Assembly: GCF_007995245.1 (NCBI RefSeq)
Contig: NZ_VCBA01000006.1
Coordinates: 62,001 to 126,000, forward strand
Length of the DNA: 64,000 nt
Direction of reading: 5' to 3'
From: Tateyamaria sp. syn59
GTDB taxonomy: Bacteria; Pseudomonadota; Alphaproteobacteria; Rhodobacterales; Rhodobacteraceae
The notes beneath the pieces are model-generated. The model did not search any database and had not been told where the DNA came from. It worked only from the letters and a program-made list of their open reading frames with translations. The first letter of the stretch is position 1; each line of letters opens with the position of its first letter. The translations under genes were made by a program, and so were the position numbers. This document shows, in pieces, positions 35,613-46,459 of the stretch.

Positions 35613-36325
35613 TCACACCCGCCGCCTTTTACGCGGCCATCGATGGCACCTGGCCCGCCGCCGCCGTCACCTGCGCAGGCCCCTGGACCATCCGTGACGG
35701 CCAAGGCGGCGGCAAGCGCGTGTCGGCGGCGACTGCGGATGAGCCCACCACCGACTTCGGCCAAGCCGAACAAGCCATGCGCGCTGCGGACCAAACGCCC
35801 CTTTTCATGGTCCGGCAAGGCGAAGACGCCCTCGACCACCTGCTGGACCACGCAGGCTACACCATCGTCGATCCCACAAACGGCTACATCGCGCCAGTCG
35901 ACACACTCACCGACATCCCCATCCCCCGCGTCACCGCTTTCGCCATCTGGGAGCCGCTGGCGATCCAGAACGACATCTGGGCCGCGGGCGGTATCGGCCC
36001 CGCGCGCGTGGCGATCATGCACCGGGCGCAGACGAAAACCAGCATCCTCGCCCGGCACCGCGATAAACCTGCGGGTACCGCCTTTGCCGCCATCCATAAC
36101 GGCATCGCGATGGTCCACGCGGTCGAGGTGCTGCCGCATCAACGCCGCCACGGCGTCGCCCAATGGATCATGCGGCAGGCGGCCTTCTGGGCAGCTGACA
36201 ACGGCGCGACCCATATCGCGGTCCTGACCACTGCGGCCAACGGCCCCGCCAATGCACTCTATCAGGGGTTGGGCTTCCAGCAGGTCTGTGGCTATCATTA
36301 CCGCACCGCGACCCAGACCATGTAA
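35609..36325 (+). CDS. GNAT-family N-acetyltransferase
   Basis: 238 residues, start in the ATGA overlap. The acetyl-CoA loop is Gln-Arg-Arg-His-Gly-Val-Ala near 172-178, and Asn-x2-Ala-Asn-Ala-Leu-Tyr, then Leu-Gly-Phe, fit the C-terminal half of the fold. The N-terminal half is degenerate. Substrate unknown. Followed by the AhpD-like gene 8 bases later. Confidence 0.85.
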   Translation: MITPAAFYAAIDGTWPAAAVTCAGPWTIRDGQGGGKRVSAATADEPTTDFGQAEQAMRAADQTPLFMVRQGEDALDHLLDHAGYTIVDPTNGYIAPVDTLTDIPIPRVTAFAIWEPLAIQNDIWAAGGIGPARVAIMHRAQTKTSILARHRDKPAGTAFAAIHNGIAMVHAVEVLPHQRRHGVAQWIMRQAAFWAADNGATHIAVLTTAANGPANALYQGLGFQQVCGYHYRTATQTM

Positions 36326-36333
36326 GCGACGAC

Positions 36334-36900
36334 ATGACAGATCAGCCCACCGCCCTCGACCTGCCTATGGTCGACCCGCTGCCCGACGCCACGCAGAAAT
36401 ACTTCGACATCTGCGAGGACAAGCTGGGCATGATCCCCAACGTCCTCAAAGCGCACGCCTTCGACATCGATAAACTCAACGCCTTCACTGCGCTCTACAA
36501 CGACCTGATGCTAGGCGACAGCGCCCTGACCAAGCTGGAACGCGAGATGATCGCCGTCGTCGTCTCGGCCACGAACCGCTGCTTCTATTGCCTTACGGCC
36601 CACGGCGCCGCGGTCCGCCAACTCTCCGGCAACCCTGCCCTTGGCGAGCAATTGGTGATGAACTGGCGCGTGGCCGAGGTCACGCCGCGCCAGCGCGCCA
36701 TGCTGGCCTTCGCGGAAAAGGTCACGCTCGCCTCCGCCCAGATCGAGGAGGCTGACCGCCAAACCCTGCGCGACCACGACCTGACAGACCGCGACATCTG
36801 GGACGTAATCAACGTCGCGGCCTTCTTCAACATGTCCAACCGGGTCGCGAGTGGGACGGCGATGCAACCCAACCCCGACTACCACGCACAGGCACGGTGA
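36334..36900 (+). CDS. AhpD-like peroxidase-related protein (carboxymuconolactone decarboxylase fold)
   Basis: 188 residues. Cys-Phe-Tyr-Cys-Leu-Thr-Ala-His near 90-97 is the AhpD-type redox centre Cys-x2-Cys-x3-His. Members support alkylhydroperoxide reduction or related thiol chemistry. Its TGA shares a base with the start of the OmpA gene (TGATG). Confidence 0.9.
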   Translation: MTDQPTALDLPMVDPLPDATQKYFDICEDKLGMIPNVLKAHAFDIDKLNAFTALYNDLMLGDSALTKLEREMIAVVVSATNRCFYCLTAHGAAVRQLSGNPALGEQLVMNWRVAEVTPRQRAMLAFAEKVTLASAQIEEADRQTLRDHDLTDRDIWDVINVAAFFNMSNRVASGTAMQPNPDYHAQAR

Positions 36901-37823
36901 TGCGTCACGGCTGGCTCACTCTTCTGGCCTGCGCGCTGGCAGGGCCAGCACTTGCCCTGCAACTGGAATTGCCCTCGAACGCCCGCCAAACCGCTGCGCG
37001 CGACAGCGCGCTCGACCGGGTCGAGATTGCAACGGCCCCCTTTCAGAACGGCGCCGTGCGCGCGGACACCATGGACGGGCCCGTCCAACGGCGCAGCTAC
37101 CGGATCACCTCGCCAGGCCTGACACCGCTGCAAATCCTCGCGCCCCTGCGCACGCAATTGATCGACGCAGGGTACGAGCCGCTGCTGGATTGCCAGGACA
37201 GGGCCTGCGGCGGTTTCGACTTCCGCTTTGCCATCGACGTGCTGCCTGCACCCAACATGTATGTGAATGTGCGGGCCTTCCATTTTCTCAGCGCCCGGCA
37301 CCCGGACAATGGCAACGCTGTGTGGCTGCTTGCCAGCACGGCGCCGGACGCTGGCTATCTGCAGGTGGTGCAGGTTGGCACGCAAGAGGCGGCGACAGCC
37401 ACCGCCGAACCGGCAGGCACCACGGCGCCAGACGCGCCCACCCGCGATCTCGGCCAGCGTCTGCTCGCCGATGGCTCCGTCATCCTGCGCAGCCTTGATT
37501 TCGCCGTCGGCACCACCCGTCTGGGCGAAGGCCCGGCACCCGAGCTTGAGCAGATCGCCGAGCTGATGGTCAACCGCCCGGGGCTGCGTATCGCCGTGGT
37601 GGGGCATACGGACACCATTGGCGGGCTTGAGGCGAACCTCACCGTCTCCCGCGCGCGTGCCCGCGCCGTGCGTGAGCGGCTGATCAACCGCTACGACGTG
37701 CCCCCGAACCGGATCGAGGCGGAGGGCATGGGCTACCTCGCACCGGTCGCCAGCAACCTGACGGCAGAGGGACGCGAAGCCAACCGCCGGGTCGAAGTGA
37801 TTGTGGTGGGCGAGGAGGGGTAG
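36900..37823 (+). CDS. OmpA-family peptidoglycan-binding protein
   Basis: 307 residues from the ATG overlapping the previous stop. A signal peptide ends near Ala-Leu-Ala. The unique N-terminal 170 residues contain a Cys pair near 98-103. The C-terminal OmpA domain has the Val-Gly-His-Thr-Asp block, then Asn-Leu-x2-Ser-x2-Arg-Ala and Ala-Asn-Arg-Arg-Val-Glu. It would anchor in the periplasm to peptidoglycan. Confidence 0.9.
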   Translation: MRHGWLTLLACALAGPALALQLELPSNARQTAARDSALDRVEIATAPFQNGAVRADTMDGPVQRRSYRITSPGLTPLQILAPLRTQLIDAGYEPLLDCQDRACGGFDFRFAIDVLPAPNMYVNVRAFHFLSARHPDNGNAVWLLASTAPDAGYLQVVQVGTQEAATATAEPAGTTAPDAPTRDLGQRLLADGSVILRSLDFAVGTTRLGEGPAPELEQIAELMVNRPGLRIAVVGHTDTIGGLEANLTVSRARARAVRERLINRYDVPPNRIEAEGMGYLAPVASNLTAEGREANRRVEVIVVGEEG

Positions 37824-37901
37824 GACTGCCTTGCGGGACAAAGCGGCCCTTCGGTCCTCATTCGAGTATTCTTGGTTGAGACAAAATGGTATCGCCGACG
37901 T

Positions 37902-38270
37902 ATGAAGCTCGAAACTCTATACGAACTGGTGCAAAGCCTTTGGCCCAAAAGCATAGCGATTGATGATGCGGTCGTATTCGATGAGAGTTCTGGCCGGTTT
38001 CCCCAACTTGTCAAAGCCTGGGATCAAGCAGAGATACTTGTAGAAGATAGCTATATTTACAATGATTTAAATGTCTTGGCGGTCTGGTCATTCTATCAAG
38101 AGATTCACAATTTAGCTCTGCAGTCACATCGGTTGGGCTGTTCGCGTGTAAGTTCAACGGATGTTACGGTTGCGATGCTTGATGCTCGAATTCGTTCAAA
38201 CTTAGAGATCGAAGGTTGGGAAGAGATGAAAGCGTTGTACAAACGCTCAAACACAACCAACGACATGTAG
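37902..38270 (+). CDS. Small hypothetical protein in an AT-rich patch
   Basis: 122 residues from the ATG; a TTG ten codons upstream is an alternative. The protein is soluble and acidic with mixed helices and strands. No motif recognised. Base composition is clearly AT-richer than the OmpA and LysR genes on either side, and the ribosome-binding site is weak. It may be a recent acquisition. Real coding is supported by the length of frame and plausible residue content only. Confidence 0.5.
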   Translation: MKLETLYELVQSLWPKSIAIDDAVVFDESSGRFPQLVKAWDQAEILVEDSYIYNDLNVLAVWSFYQEIHNLALQSHRLGCSRVSSTDVTVAMLDARIRSNLEIEGWEEMKALYKRSNTTNDM

Positions 38271-38444
38271 TCCCAAGGTGTATTTGGGCCTACAGACGTG
38301 AAATTTTGCGAAAATCTGCAAAGTCCTATTCCTGCACATCGCTGGCATCGGTGCACCGCGCAGCATCAATAACTCTGGGCTCACTGCTGACATTCGCACA
38401 AACCACTGCATCTGCTGCCAAGCGCGTCGTTGCCACGCCATCGA

Positions 38445-38476
38445 CAAAAAGACCCCAGCGCTTGCGCGCCGGGGTC
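38445..38476 (-). terminator. Terminator after the LysR gene
   Basis: GACCCC-A-GCGC and GCGCGCCGGGGTC pair with one mismatch (38451-38476); on the minus strand five T bases follow. It lies 33 bases past the LysR stop. The rest of 38271-38444 holds no supported gene. Confidence 0.8.
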
Positions 38477-38508
38477 AGGTGTTTAACCGAGGGGAGGTTG
38501 GTTAACTC

Positions 38509-39414
38509 TTACCAGTCCGACGGGCCCTTTTCGGCAAAGGCGTGGACCAGGAAATCAATGAAGGCGCGGACCTTGGGCTGCGTGAACCGCCCCGGCGGGT
38601 AGACGGCGTAGATGCCCTGGGTCTCCATCGGCAGATCGGGGATCGCATCCTCGACCAGCCCTTGTTCCAGCGCGTCGGCATAAAGGAAGCTGGGCAGGTA
38701 GGCGATGCCAAGGCCCGAGATGGCGGCATTCAGCAGCGACTGCCCGTCATTCACGCTCAACCAACCTGCCGTGCGCACCTGACGCTTCTCGCCCGAGGGC
38801 GCGGTCAGCTTCCACACGTTGCCAGAGGACTGGTTGGAATAGTGCAGCAGCTTGTGCGCGTTCAGATCGTCAATCTTCTGCGGGCGGCCGTATTCCTCGA
38901 AATATTTCGGGCTCGCGATCATCCGCTTCGTCGTCTCGGTCAGCTTGCGGGCGCGCAGTGTGCTGTCCTCCAGCTCTCCGATGCGCACGGCCATGTCGAA
39001 CCCTTCGGAAATCAGCTCAACATAGCGGTTGTTCAGCACCATGTTCACGGTGATGTCCGGGAAATCGGCCAGAAACTCCGAAAGGCGTGGCGACAGGTGG
39101 TTCACGCCAAAGTCGGTGGCAACAGAGATGCGCAGCAACCCCGAAGGCGCCGACTGCATGGAGGTGACGAGCGAATCCGCCTCGCCCGCGTCGTTCAGCA
39201 CACGGCGGGCGCGGTCGTAGTAGGCCAAGCCGATCTCGGTCGGGCTCACACGGCGGGTGGTGCGGTTGAGCAGGCGGGCGCCCAGACGGGCCTCCAGGGA
39301 CGACACGTGCTTCGAGACGGCGGACTTTGAAATCCCCATCTTCTTGGCCGCGTCGGTAAAGCCACCCTGGTCCACGACCGTGGCGAAGGCTTCCATTTCT
39401 GTAAGGCGATCCAT
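38509..39414 (-). CDS. LysR-type transcription regulator
   Basis: 301 residues. The winged-helix domain at 1-60 has the motif Phe-Thr-Asp-Ala-Ala-Lys-Lys, Ser-Lys-Ser-Ala-Val-Ser-Lys-His and Leu-Glu-x2-Leu-Gly, followed by a periplasmic-binding-protein-like effector domain. It resembles the CrgA/DhcR-type subgroup by its Thr-Thr-Arg-Arg-Val wing. LysR regulators usually act on a divergent gene; upstream lies a 131-base gap and then the anti-sigma gene, whose stop faces it. Confidence 0.92.
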   Translation of the reverse strand: MDRLTEMEAFATVVDQGGFTDAAKKMGISKSAVSKHVSSLEARLGARLLNRTTRRVSPTEIGLAYYDRARRVLNDAGEADSLVTSMQSAPSGLLRISVATDFGVNHLSPRLSEFLADFPDITVNMVLNNRYVELISEGFDMAVRIGELEDSTLRARKLTETTKRMIASPKYFEEYGRPQKIDDLNAHKLLHYSNQSSGNVWKLTAPSGEKRQVRTAGWLSVNDGQSLLNAAISGLGIAYLPSFLYADALEQGLVEDAIPDLPMETQGIYAVYPPGRFTQPKVRAFIDFLVHAFAEKGPSDW

Positions 39415-39545
39415 GCCTGCTACCTCAAATCACTCTGTGTTGAGGGCTGGTATGCGGGTGAATAAGGGCAGGATCTGGGCGCGGATGGGATAATATCTGG
39501 AAGTTTGCCGGGATCGTCCATCGCCCGGAAACGGTGCGCACCGGC

Positions 39546-40325
39546 TCAGATAGCGATATCGGCGCTCCAGGATTGGAAGGTTTCGGCCTCTTCGGCCAGC
39601 GGTGCGGCATCGGTCCCGCCAATCAGCAAAAAGCCGTAGCCGGGCGTGTTCCAGCGCGCCAGATCCAGCCCCTCTGCCGCACCCATGCTGACAGGTGCAG
39701 CGTCCGGCCCTGCAGCAATGATGCACAAGGCAACGGGCGTCCCGTCGTCACGCGCGAACGAAATCTGCACCAACGGCTTGTCATTGAACCCAAGCACCTG
39801 CGCCCGCTTGAAGGTCAGGCCCTGCGCCTCCGGCAGACCCGTCACATCAATCCCTATCGCCTCCGACACGGCGGCCAGCTGCACCGCCGCCTCTTGGGGG
39901 GTGGGGTCGGCGAAGGCCAGCGTCTCGGGGGTATAGAGCAACTGATAGGACGCCACGAAAGACACCCAGCCGCGCGGTGCGGGCTCCGGCGTGCCAAAGC
40001 CGGTGAACATGGCAACGGCCAGACCGGCGGCCAGCCCGGTGGCAAAGGTGCCTGCACCCCACGCCCACCGCCCGCGCGCAGGTGCCACGGCTGGCACGAC
40101 AGTGGTCGGCGCTTCGGGCAAATCCGGCATCGGCGGCGCCTCCCGCAACAGCGCCTCATAGGCCTCGGCGATGGGCGCCATGGGAACATCCAGCGCCGCC
40201 AACTGCTCGACCACCTCTGGATCCGCCTCCAGCGCGGCATCAATCTCGGCGTGCAAGGCGTCGTCCGCCTCCCCATCCAGGTAGGCGGTCAGCTCCTCAT
40301 CTGAAAATGCACGCACGTCTGTCAT
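39546..40325 (-). CDS. Membrane-bound anti-sigma factor
   Basis: 259 residues. The N-terminus (Asp-Glu-Glu-Leu-Thr-Ala-Tyr-Leu-Asp-Gly-Glu) is the acidic anti-sigma start seen in the ChrR/RskA-like group. One membrane helix (about 89-107) leads to a periplasmic-looking C-terminal sensor domain. It starts in an ATGA overlap with the ECF sigma gene and should hold that factor until a signal arrives. No zinc-binding His-x3-Cys-x2-Cys motif is seen. Confidence 0.86.
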   Translation of the reverse strand: MTDVRAFSDEELTAYLDGEADDALHAEIDAALEADPEVVEQLAALDVPMAPIAEAYEALLREAPPMPDLPEAPTTVVPAVAPARGRWAWGAGTFATGLAAGLAVAMFTGFGTPEPAPRGWVSFVASYQLLYTPETLAFADPTPQEAAVQLAAVSEAIGIDVTGLPEAQGLTFKRAQVLGFNDKPLVQISFARDDGTPVALCIIAAGPDAAPVSMGAAEGLDLARWNTPGYGFLLIGGTDAAPLAEEAETFQSWSADIAI

Positions 40326-40813
40326 TGAACCTGTGCCTTGTCCCCGGCCATCTCGGCGTTCAGCCGTTTCCGCGCCGCCGCCAGCCTACTCATCACCGTA
40401 CCAATCGGGATCTCCATGATCTCAGCCGCTTCCTTGTAAGCGTACCCCTCTACATAGACCAGAACCACGGCCTGTCGCTGGGCCTCGGGAAGTCCATTCA
40501 CCCTGTTCAACACGTCACGCGCCAGAATATTCGTTTCCGCGCCAGGAGTTTTGTCGGGCAGGTCAATCTCCTCAACCGGCACCAGCCCGCCGCCCACGCG
40601 CACCTTGCGCGAGCGCAGCTCGTTCAGCCAGATGCGTTGGGCCATCCGGAACATCCAGCGGTCCAGATGCGTGCCGGGCTCGAACTGGTCGGATTTGTCG
40701 AGCGCGCGCAGGCAGGTCGTCTGCACCAGATCGTCGGCCCAGTCGCGGCGCCCGGTCAACGATACGGCATAGCGCCACAGGCGCGGATGCACCTCTGCCA
40801 TGCCATCGCGCAC
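40322..40813 (-). CDS. ECF RNA polymerase sigma factor
   Basis: 163 residues. Region 2 contains Ala-Asp-Asp-Leu-Val-Gln-Thr-Thr and Phe-Arg-Met-Ala-Gln-Arg-Ile; region 4 has Glu-Ala-Ala-Glu-Ile-Met-Glu-Ile-Pro-Ile-Gly-Thr-Val, the helix-turn-helix. No region 3. It should steer RNA polymerase to stress promoters. The anti-sigma gene is coupled behind it. Divergent from a DUF4399 gene whose upstream region has an ECF-like promoter. Confidence 0.92.
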   Translation of the reverse strand: MRDGMAEVHPRLWRYAVSLTGRRDWADDLVQTTCLRALDKSDQFEPGTHLDRWMFRMAQRIWLNELRSRKVRVGGGLVPVEEIDLPDKTPGAETNILARDVLNRVNGLPEAQRQAVVLVYVEGYAYKEAAEIMEIPIGTVMSRLAAARKRLNAEMAGDKAQVQ

Positions 40814-40841
40814 CGCGCGGTAAGAAATTTCTGCAGTGGTT

Positions 40842-40866
40842 GGAATAAAATCTGCCCCTAAGTGTT
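40842..40866 (+). promoter_or_regulatory. Possible ECF-sigma promoter for the DUF4399 gene
   Basis: GGAAT (40842-40846) and GTT (40864-40866) are separated by 17 bases, close to the GGAAC-N16/17-GTT pattern of ECF promoters in alphaproteobacteria. It points to the DUF4399 gene, 42 bases downstream, next to the divergent sigma/anti-sigma genes. Confidence 0.35.
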
Positions 40867-40907
40867 ATCCTTGGATGAACATCAACATGTCCGGGAGGAA
40901 ATGAAAA

Positions 40908-41348
40908 ATGAAAAGCTTTGTCAAAGCCGTGACAATTGCAACAGTGATGGCCATGCCCGCACTGGCGCAGGACACGCCAGCACCCGAAGATGCGCGGGTC
41001 TATTTTGTGAACCTGTCAGATGGGGACACGGTTTCGTCGCCGGTCACCGTGATCTTCGGGCTTGAAGGGATGGGGGTCGCCCCCGCCGGGACCGAGGCGG
41101 ACAACACCGGCCACCACCACATCCTTCTGAACCGCCCGCCACTGGGCGAAGGGCCGGAAGGCGAGGATGAACTTAAGTTCGGCCTGCCCGCCGATGAAAA
41201 CCACATCCACTTCGGCGGCGGTCAGACCCAGGTGACGCTAGATCTGCCTGCGGGCGAGCATACCATGCAGCTTGTGCTCGGCGACCTCAATCACATCCCC
41301 CATGCCGACCCTGTGGTCAGCGACGTGATCACGATCACCGTCGAATAA
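40908..41348 (+). CDS. DUF4399 periplasmic protein
   Basis: 146 residues after GGGAGGA. A signal peptide ends at Ala-Leu-Ala-Gln. The body has a conserved-looking block Gly-His-His-His-Ile-Leu and a C-terminal Leu-Asn-His-Ile-Pro-His, giving several possible metal-binding histidines. The family is uncharacterised. Its place opposite the ECF sigma operon and the candidate promoter suggest that it belongs to that regulon. Confidence 0.85.
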   Translation: MKSFVKAVTIATVMAMPALAQDTPAPEDARVYFVNLSDGDTVSSPVTVIFGLEGMGVAPAGTEADNTGHHHILLNRPPLGEGPEGEDELKFGLPADENHIHFGGGQTQVTLDLPAGEHTMQLVLGDLNHIPHADPVVSDVITITVE

Positions 41349-41366
41349 ATCCCCGCCTGCGCCGGG

Positions 41367-42302
41367 TCAGATCCATTTGAGCCGGCGCAGCACCCACACC
41401 GCGCCCACGGTCATCACGACCAGCGAAACGCACAGTGCGGCAAAGGCCCAGGGCGTCTCGATCCCCGGCATACCAGCCACATTCACTCCAAACAGTCCGG
41501 TCACAAACCCAAGCGGGAGAAACACGGCGGCGACAATGGACAGCACATAGCCATTGTGCCCCTGCATCAACGCCGCCTGCGCGGTGTGGTGGTCCTGCAC
41601 GGCGGTCATCCGGGCGATCAGCCCCTCCAGTTCCTCGACATTCAGCTTGGCGAGGTTTGCCTGTTCGCGCAGCAGGTCACGGGTGCCCTGCGTCATCAAT
41701 GGACTGTCTGTGCCCACCAGTGCCACCAGCGCGTCGCGTTGTGGGGCGAGATACCGGCGCAGGCGGATCGCCATGCGCCGTTCCTCGGCCAGTTCCGTCG
41801 GCAGGGGCTGGTCGTCATCCTGCACGCTGTCCTCCATCGCATCGACCCTGCCCGAAAGATCGAAAACGGTATCCTGCACCCGCCCCATCAGCCGCGTGGC
41901 CAGAGCCGACACAAACTGCATCGGCGTGCCGGGCCCCTGGCCGCTGTCCGCCTCGGCCCGCATGGCGTCCAGAGCAAAGATCTTGCGCACCCGAACCGTC
42001 ACAACCAACTGAGCCGTCACCCACATGCGCACGGCGACCATCTGGTCAGCCGGGCCATCCTCGTTCAGGTTCACGCCCCGCAGGTTCAGGATCAGCCCGT
42101 CACCATAGCGGTCGGCGCGGGGCCGCGTCTCTGGTGCGGTCAGTGCGGCGGCAGGGATGGCAGGGACATTGGCGTGCAGAAAGCCGGGCAGGTCGGCGTC
42201 GGTCAGGTCGAAATGCACCCAGCGGTAGCCTTCATCCGGTGGGGTCGCCCCAGTAGCCGCGGTTGCGCCCTGACGCGTGAAATCAAAAGAACAGATCGTC
42301 AT
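41367..42302 (-). CDS. CorA/ZntB-family divalent metal transporter
   Basis: 311 residues. The cytoplasmic helical funnel covers 1-250. Two C-terminal membrane helices follow, and the pore signature reads Phe-Gly-Val-Asn-Val-Ala-Gly rather than the Gly-Met-Asn of CorA, so a ZntB-like zinc or other metal transporter is likelier. Transport direction cannot be decided here. It lies alone on its strand, tail-to-tail with the DUF4399 gene. Confidence 0.85.
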   Translation of the reverse strand: MTICSFDFTRQGATAATGATPPDEGYRWVHFDLTDADLPGFLHANVPAIPAAALTAPETRPRADRYGDGLILNLRGVNLNEDGPADQMVAVRMWVTAQLVVTVRVRKIFALDAMRAEADSGQGPGTPMQFVSALATRLMGRVQDTVFDLSGRVDAMEDSVQDDDQPLPTELAEERRMAIRLRRYLAPQRDALVALVGTDSPLMTQGTRDLLREQANLAKLNVEELEGLIARMTAVQDHHTAQAALMQGHNGYVLSIVAAVFLPLGFVTGLFGVNVAGMPGIETPWAFAALCVSLVVMTVGAVWVLRRLKWI

Positions 42303-42347
42303 GGCGGCACGCTATATCCACGTCTTGCGTGCGGCAACCGCCGGGCC

Positions 42348-42394
42348 GGGCGGACGACACGTCCGCCTTACGGTAAGGCGGACTCCGATCCGCC

Positions 42395-42396
<2 letters not shown>
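42348..42396. repeat. Bipartite hairpin repeat, copy 2
   Basis: GGCGGAC-GACAC-GTCCGCC followed by GGCGGACTCCGATCCGCC. It matches the block at 8984-9044 in order and sequence without the 12-base insert. It ends in the fadH stop codon. Confidence 0.55.
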
Positions 42397-44491
<2,095 letters not shown>

Positions 44492-44637
44492 TCACCCGGT
44501 GGGGACGGGGTGTCCCCGCGGGGACAGGTTTGTGTGGTTTTTTACGCTTGTCACATGGGGTAGCGGTGGGGCGCAGATGTGGGAACGGTTTTGGTGCCGT
44601 TCCTTACCATGGGCCTAACGGAGCGGACGGCAGAGCG

Positions 44638-45129
44638 ATGGGTGAGGCAACGGAATTGGTGCTGCGCGAGATGATCGCGGGTGAGGCGGATGCGCTGGGC
44701 CGGGTCATGTTTCGGGCCATCCGGGAGGGGCCGAGTGCATATACCGAAGCGCAGCGGGCCGCGTGGTGTGCCGCACCTCATGCCGGGGAGGCTTGGGCGC
44801 GCAAGCTGGCGGCACAGGATGTGGTCGTGGCCGAGGCGCAGGGTGCGCCTGTGGGGTTTGTGACGCGAGTGGGGGCCTATGTCGATCTGGCCTTTGTCCT
44901 GCCGGAGTGGCAGGGGCGGGGCGTGTTTTCGGCGTTGTGTGCGCGGACCGAGCACGACGCGCGGGCGGCGGGGCTGCATCGGTTGCGGGTCCATGCGTCG
45001 CTGATGGCGCAGCCTGCGTTTGCGGCGCGGGGTTTTCGGCTGATCAGGCACGAAACCGTAGAGCGGCACGGGCAAACATCGGACCGGGCCGAGATGGAGA
45101 AGGTTTGGGTTGTGTCTGCTGAGCGGTGA
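44638..45129 (+). CDS. GNAT-family N-acetyltransferase
   Basis: 163 residues from Met-Gly-Glu-Ala-Thr; the 53 upstream in-frame codons overlap the fadH promoter region. Val-Leu-Pro-Glu-Trp-Gln-Gly-Arg-Gly-Val, then Gly-Leu-x-Arg-Leu, is the acetyl-CoA pyrophosphate loop and following helix; Ala-Arg-Gly-Phe near 140 is the final motif. PhnO/YafP-like by length. Substrate unknown. Confidence 0.88.
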   Translation: MGEATELVLREMIAGEADALGRVMFRAIREGPSAYTEAQRAAWCAAPHAGEAWARKLAAQDVVVAEAQGAPVGFVTRVGAYVDLAFVLPEWQGRGVFSALCARTEHDARAAGLHRLRVHASLMAQPAFAARGFRLIRHETVERHGQTSDRAEMEKVWVVSAER

Positions 45130-45466
45130 TCGGGGCCGATCAGTCTCGCAACCGGTCTTGTGGTCTGGGCCCGCTGAGGCGGTGTGTATGGTCGTCGTCG
45201 TGAAGGACGACCGAAACAGGGCATTGCCGATCGCTCAGAGCGCTGATGGGACCGGAATCAAGCCGAAGGCGCCGGCCCAACCCGTGGGCCTTCCAGGCGG
45301 GCTTCTGTTGCATCGGCTCGGATGGCGGGTTTGCGGACCAACCGGACATTGTGCCCTTGTCTTGTTTGGTTTTGGCAATCACCTAAGGGTTGAGGTGCTG
45401 TCATCCGGCGCGCTATTGCTTCAAGCACAAGCACCAACCAGCAATTCGACCGATGCTCAATTCAGC
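45130..45466. other. Gene-free stretch next to the AT-rich islet
   Basis: 337 bases with frames on both strands but no ribosome site, recognisable protein or hairpin. The composition changes from GC-rich to AT-rich towards its end, so it may hold the left border of the islet. Confidence 0.4.
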
Positions 45467-46459
45467 TTAGAGTCTTTTGAACACACTAGGCGTTTCAACG
45501 AGAGCTATTTCACTTAGTTGCAAAAAGCCTTGCTTCATGTTTTCCCAGTCTGTTCCGGAAGGTTCGCTCACTTCAAAGTTCCAACCTAAACACCTCCAGC
45601 AGTCTTGGCTGTGCGCAATTCCACGCTTAACCGCATCGAAACTTCCTATTGGACTACGCGAAGCGAACTTCAGATTTTCGGAAAATGAGGAAGTTAGGGC
45701 GGTGGTTAGAAGCATCCGAAAGACTGAACAGGGATGCGAGTCTCGTGATGGATCCTCACTAAATGCCAGGTTCGAGAGCAAGTATTGTGTTCCGATCCCA
45801 AAACCAGCAAGAAACAGTTGTCGCAAACGAGTTTCATCTGTAGTTACCCGGCAGATCAGGTCGATGAGCTCCAAAATAGCCCATAAATCTGCAGCAAATT
45901 CGAAAGAATGTGGGCTCCGCCTGTATTCGTCATCATCAAAATGACCTGCAATAATGTGCGCGAGCTCATGATTGACGATGAAGGAAATGGTGTAGGTTAT
46001 TATCTGTTCCAAATCAGAATGATGGTTCAGCCACCCACCTACTTGAAACTCCTGCACATCAGAAAAAAAGCTGCGCCAAGCCCCGTCAACCAAGACGTTA
46101 ACGCCCAGTTGCTTCTCAGATCGATAGCTCGGTCGGGCGCTCTCATCTAAAGCTCCTTTGACTAAAGCCATCTTGCCTAAGACGTCAACAAGCTGAGTTA
46201 CAATCAATGCGTCCAGACCCAGAGCGTAGCTAGTTGGGATAACACCTTTCGCAACAGTCGCAGATGCCCTTGCCTGGGGAACAAATCCGACTGAGAACCG
46301 GCTCTTGTAAGGTTCCTTGGGCCAGTGGTTGGGAATTGATGACAATACGCCCTTCTCCAACCTATTCAATAACAAATTGTGGAGAGCAAGTTGCGGCTCT
46401 AAGTTCTTTGGCATCTGAGGCATAGGCGGAAACGGCCAGAAACGCTCGTTATCTTTCAC
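45467..46459 (-). CDS. Zinc-metalloprotease-like protein of the AT-rich islet
   Basis: 330 residues. His-Glu-Leu-Ala-His at 164-168, then Gly-His173, and Glu187-Phe-Ala-Ala-Asp191 fit the HExxH plus ExxAD pattern of M48-like zincins. The N-terminal 140 residues are unlike any family that I recognise, and no signal peptide or clear membrane helix is seen. Cys-rich region (Cys-Trp-Arg-Cys) near 290. It begins in an ATGA overlap with the small gene upstream. AT-rich codon use, unlike both flanks, suggests transfer. Role could be defence, toxin or regulated proteolysis. Confidence 0.7.
   Translation of the reverse strand: MKDNERFWPFPPMPQMPKNLEPQLALHNLLLNRLEKGVLSSIPNHWPKEPYKSRFSVGFVPQARASATVAKGVIPTSYALGLDALIVTQLVDVLGKMALVKGALDESARPSYRSEKQLGVNVLVDGAWRSFFSDVQEFQVGGWLNHHSDLEQIITYTISFIVNHELAHIIAGHFDDDEYRRSPHSFEFAADLWAILELIDLICRVTTDETRLRQLFLAGFGIGTQYLLSNLAFSEDPSRDSHPCSVFRMLLTTALTSSFSENLKFASRSPIGSFDAVKRGIAHSQDCWRCLGWNFEVSEPSGTDWENMKQGFLQLSEIALVETPSVFKRL

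Noticed and set aside
38480-38506. CtrA-like pair of TTAAC boxes
   Set aside because: Spacing is 14 bases, not 7, and the site lies between a stop codon and its terminator.
45110-45517. Frame crossing the gene-free stretch and the islet edge
   Set aside because: No ribosome site, starts inside the GNAT gene and overlaps the islet stop; residue mix is not convincing.
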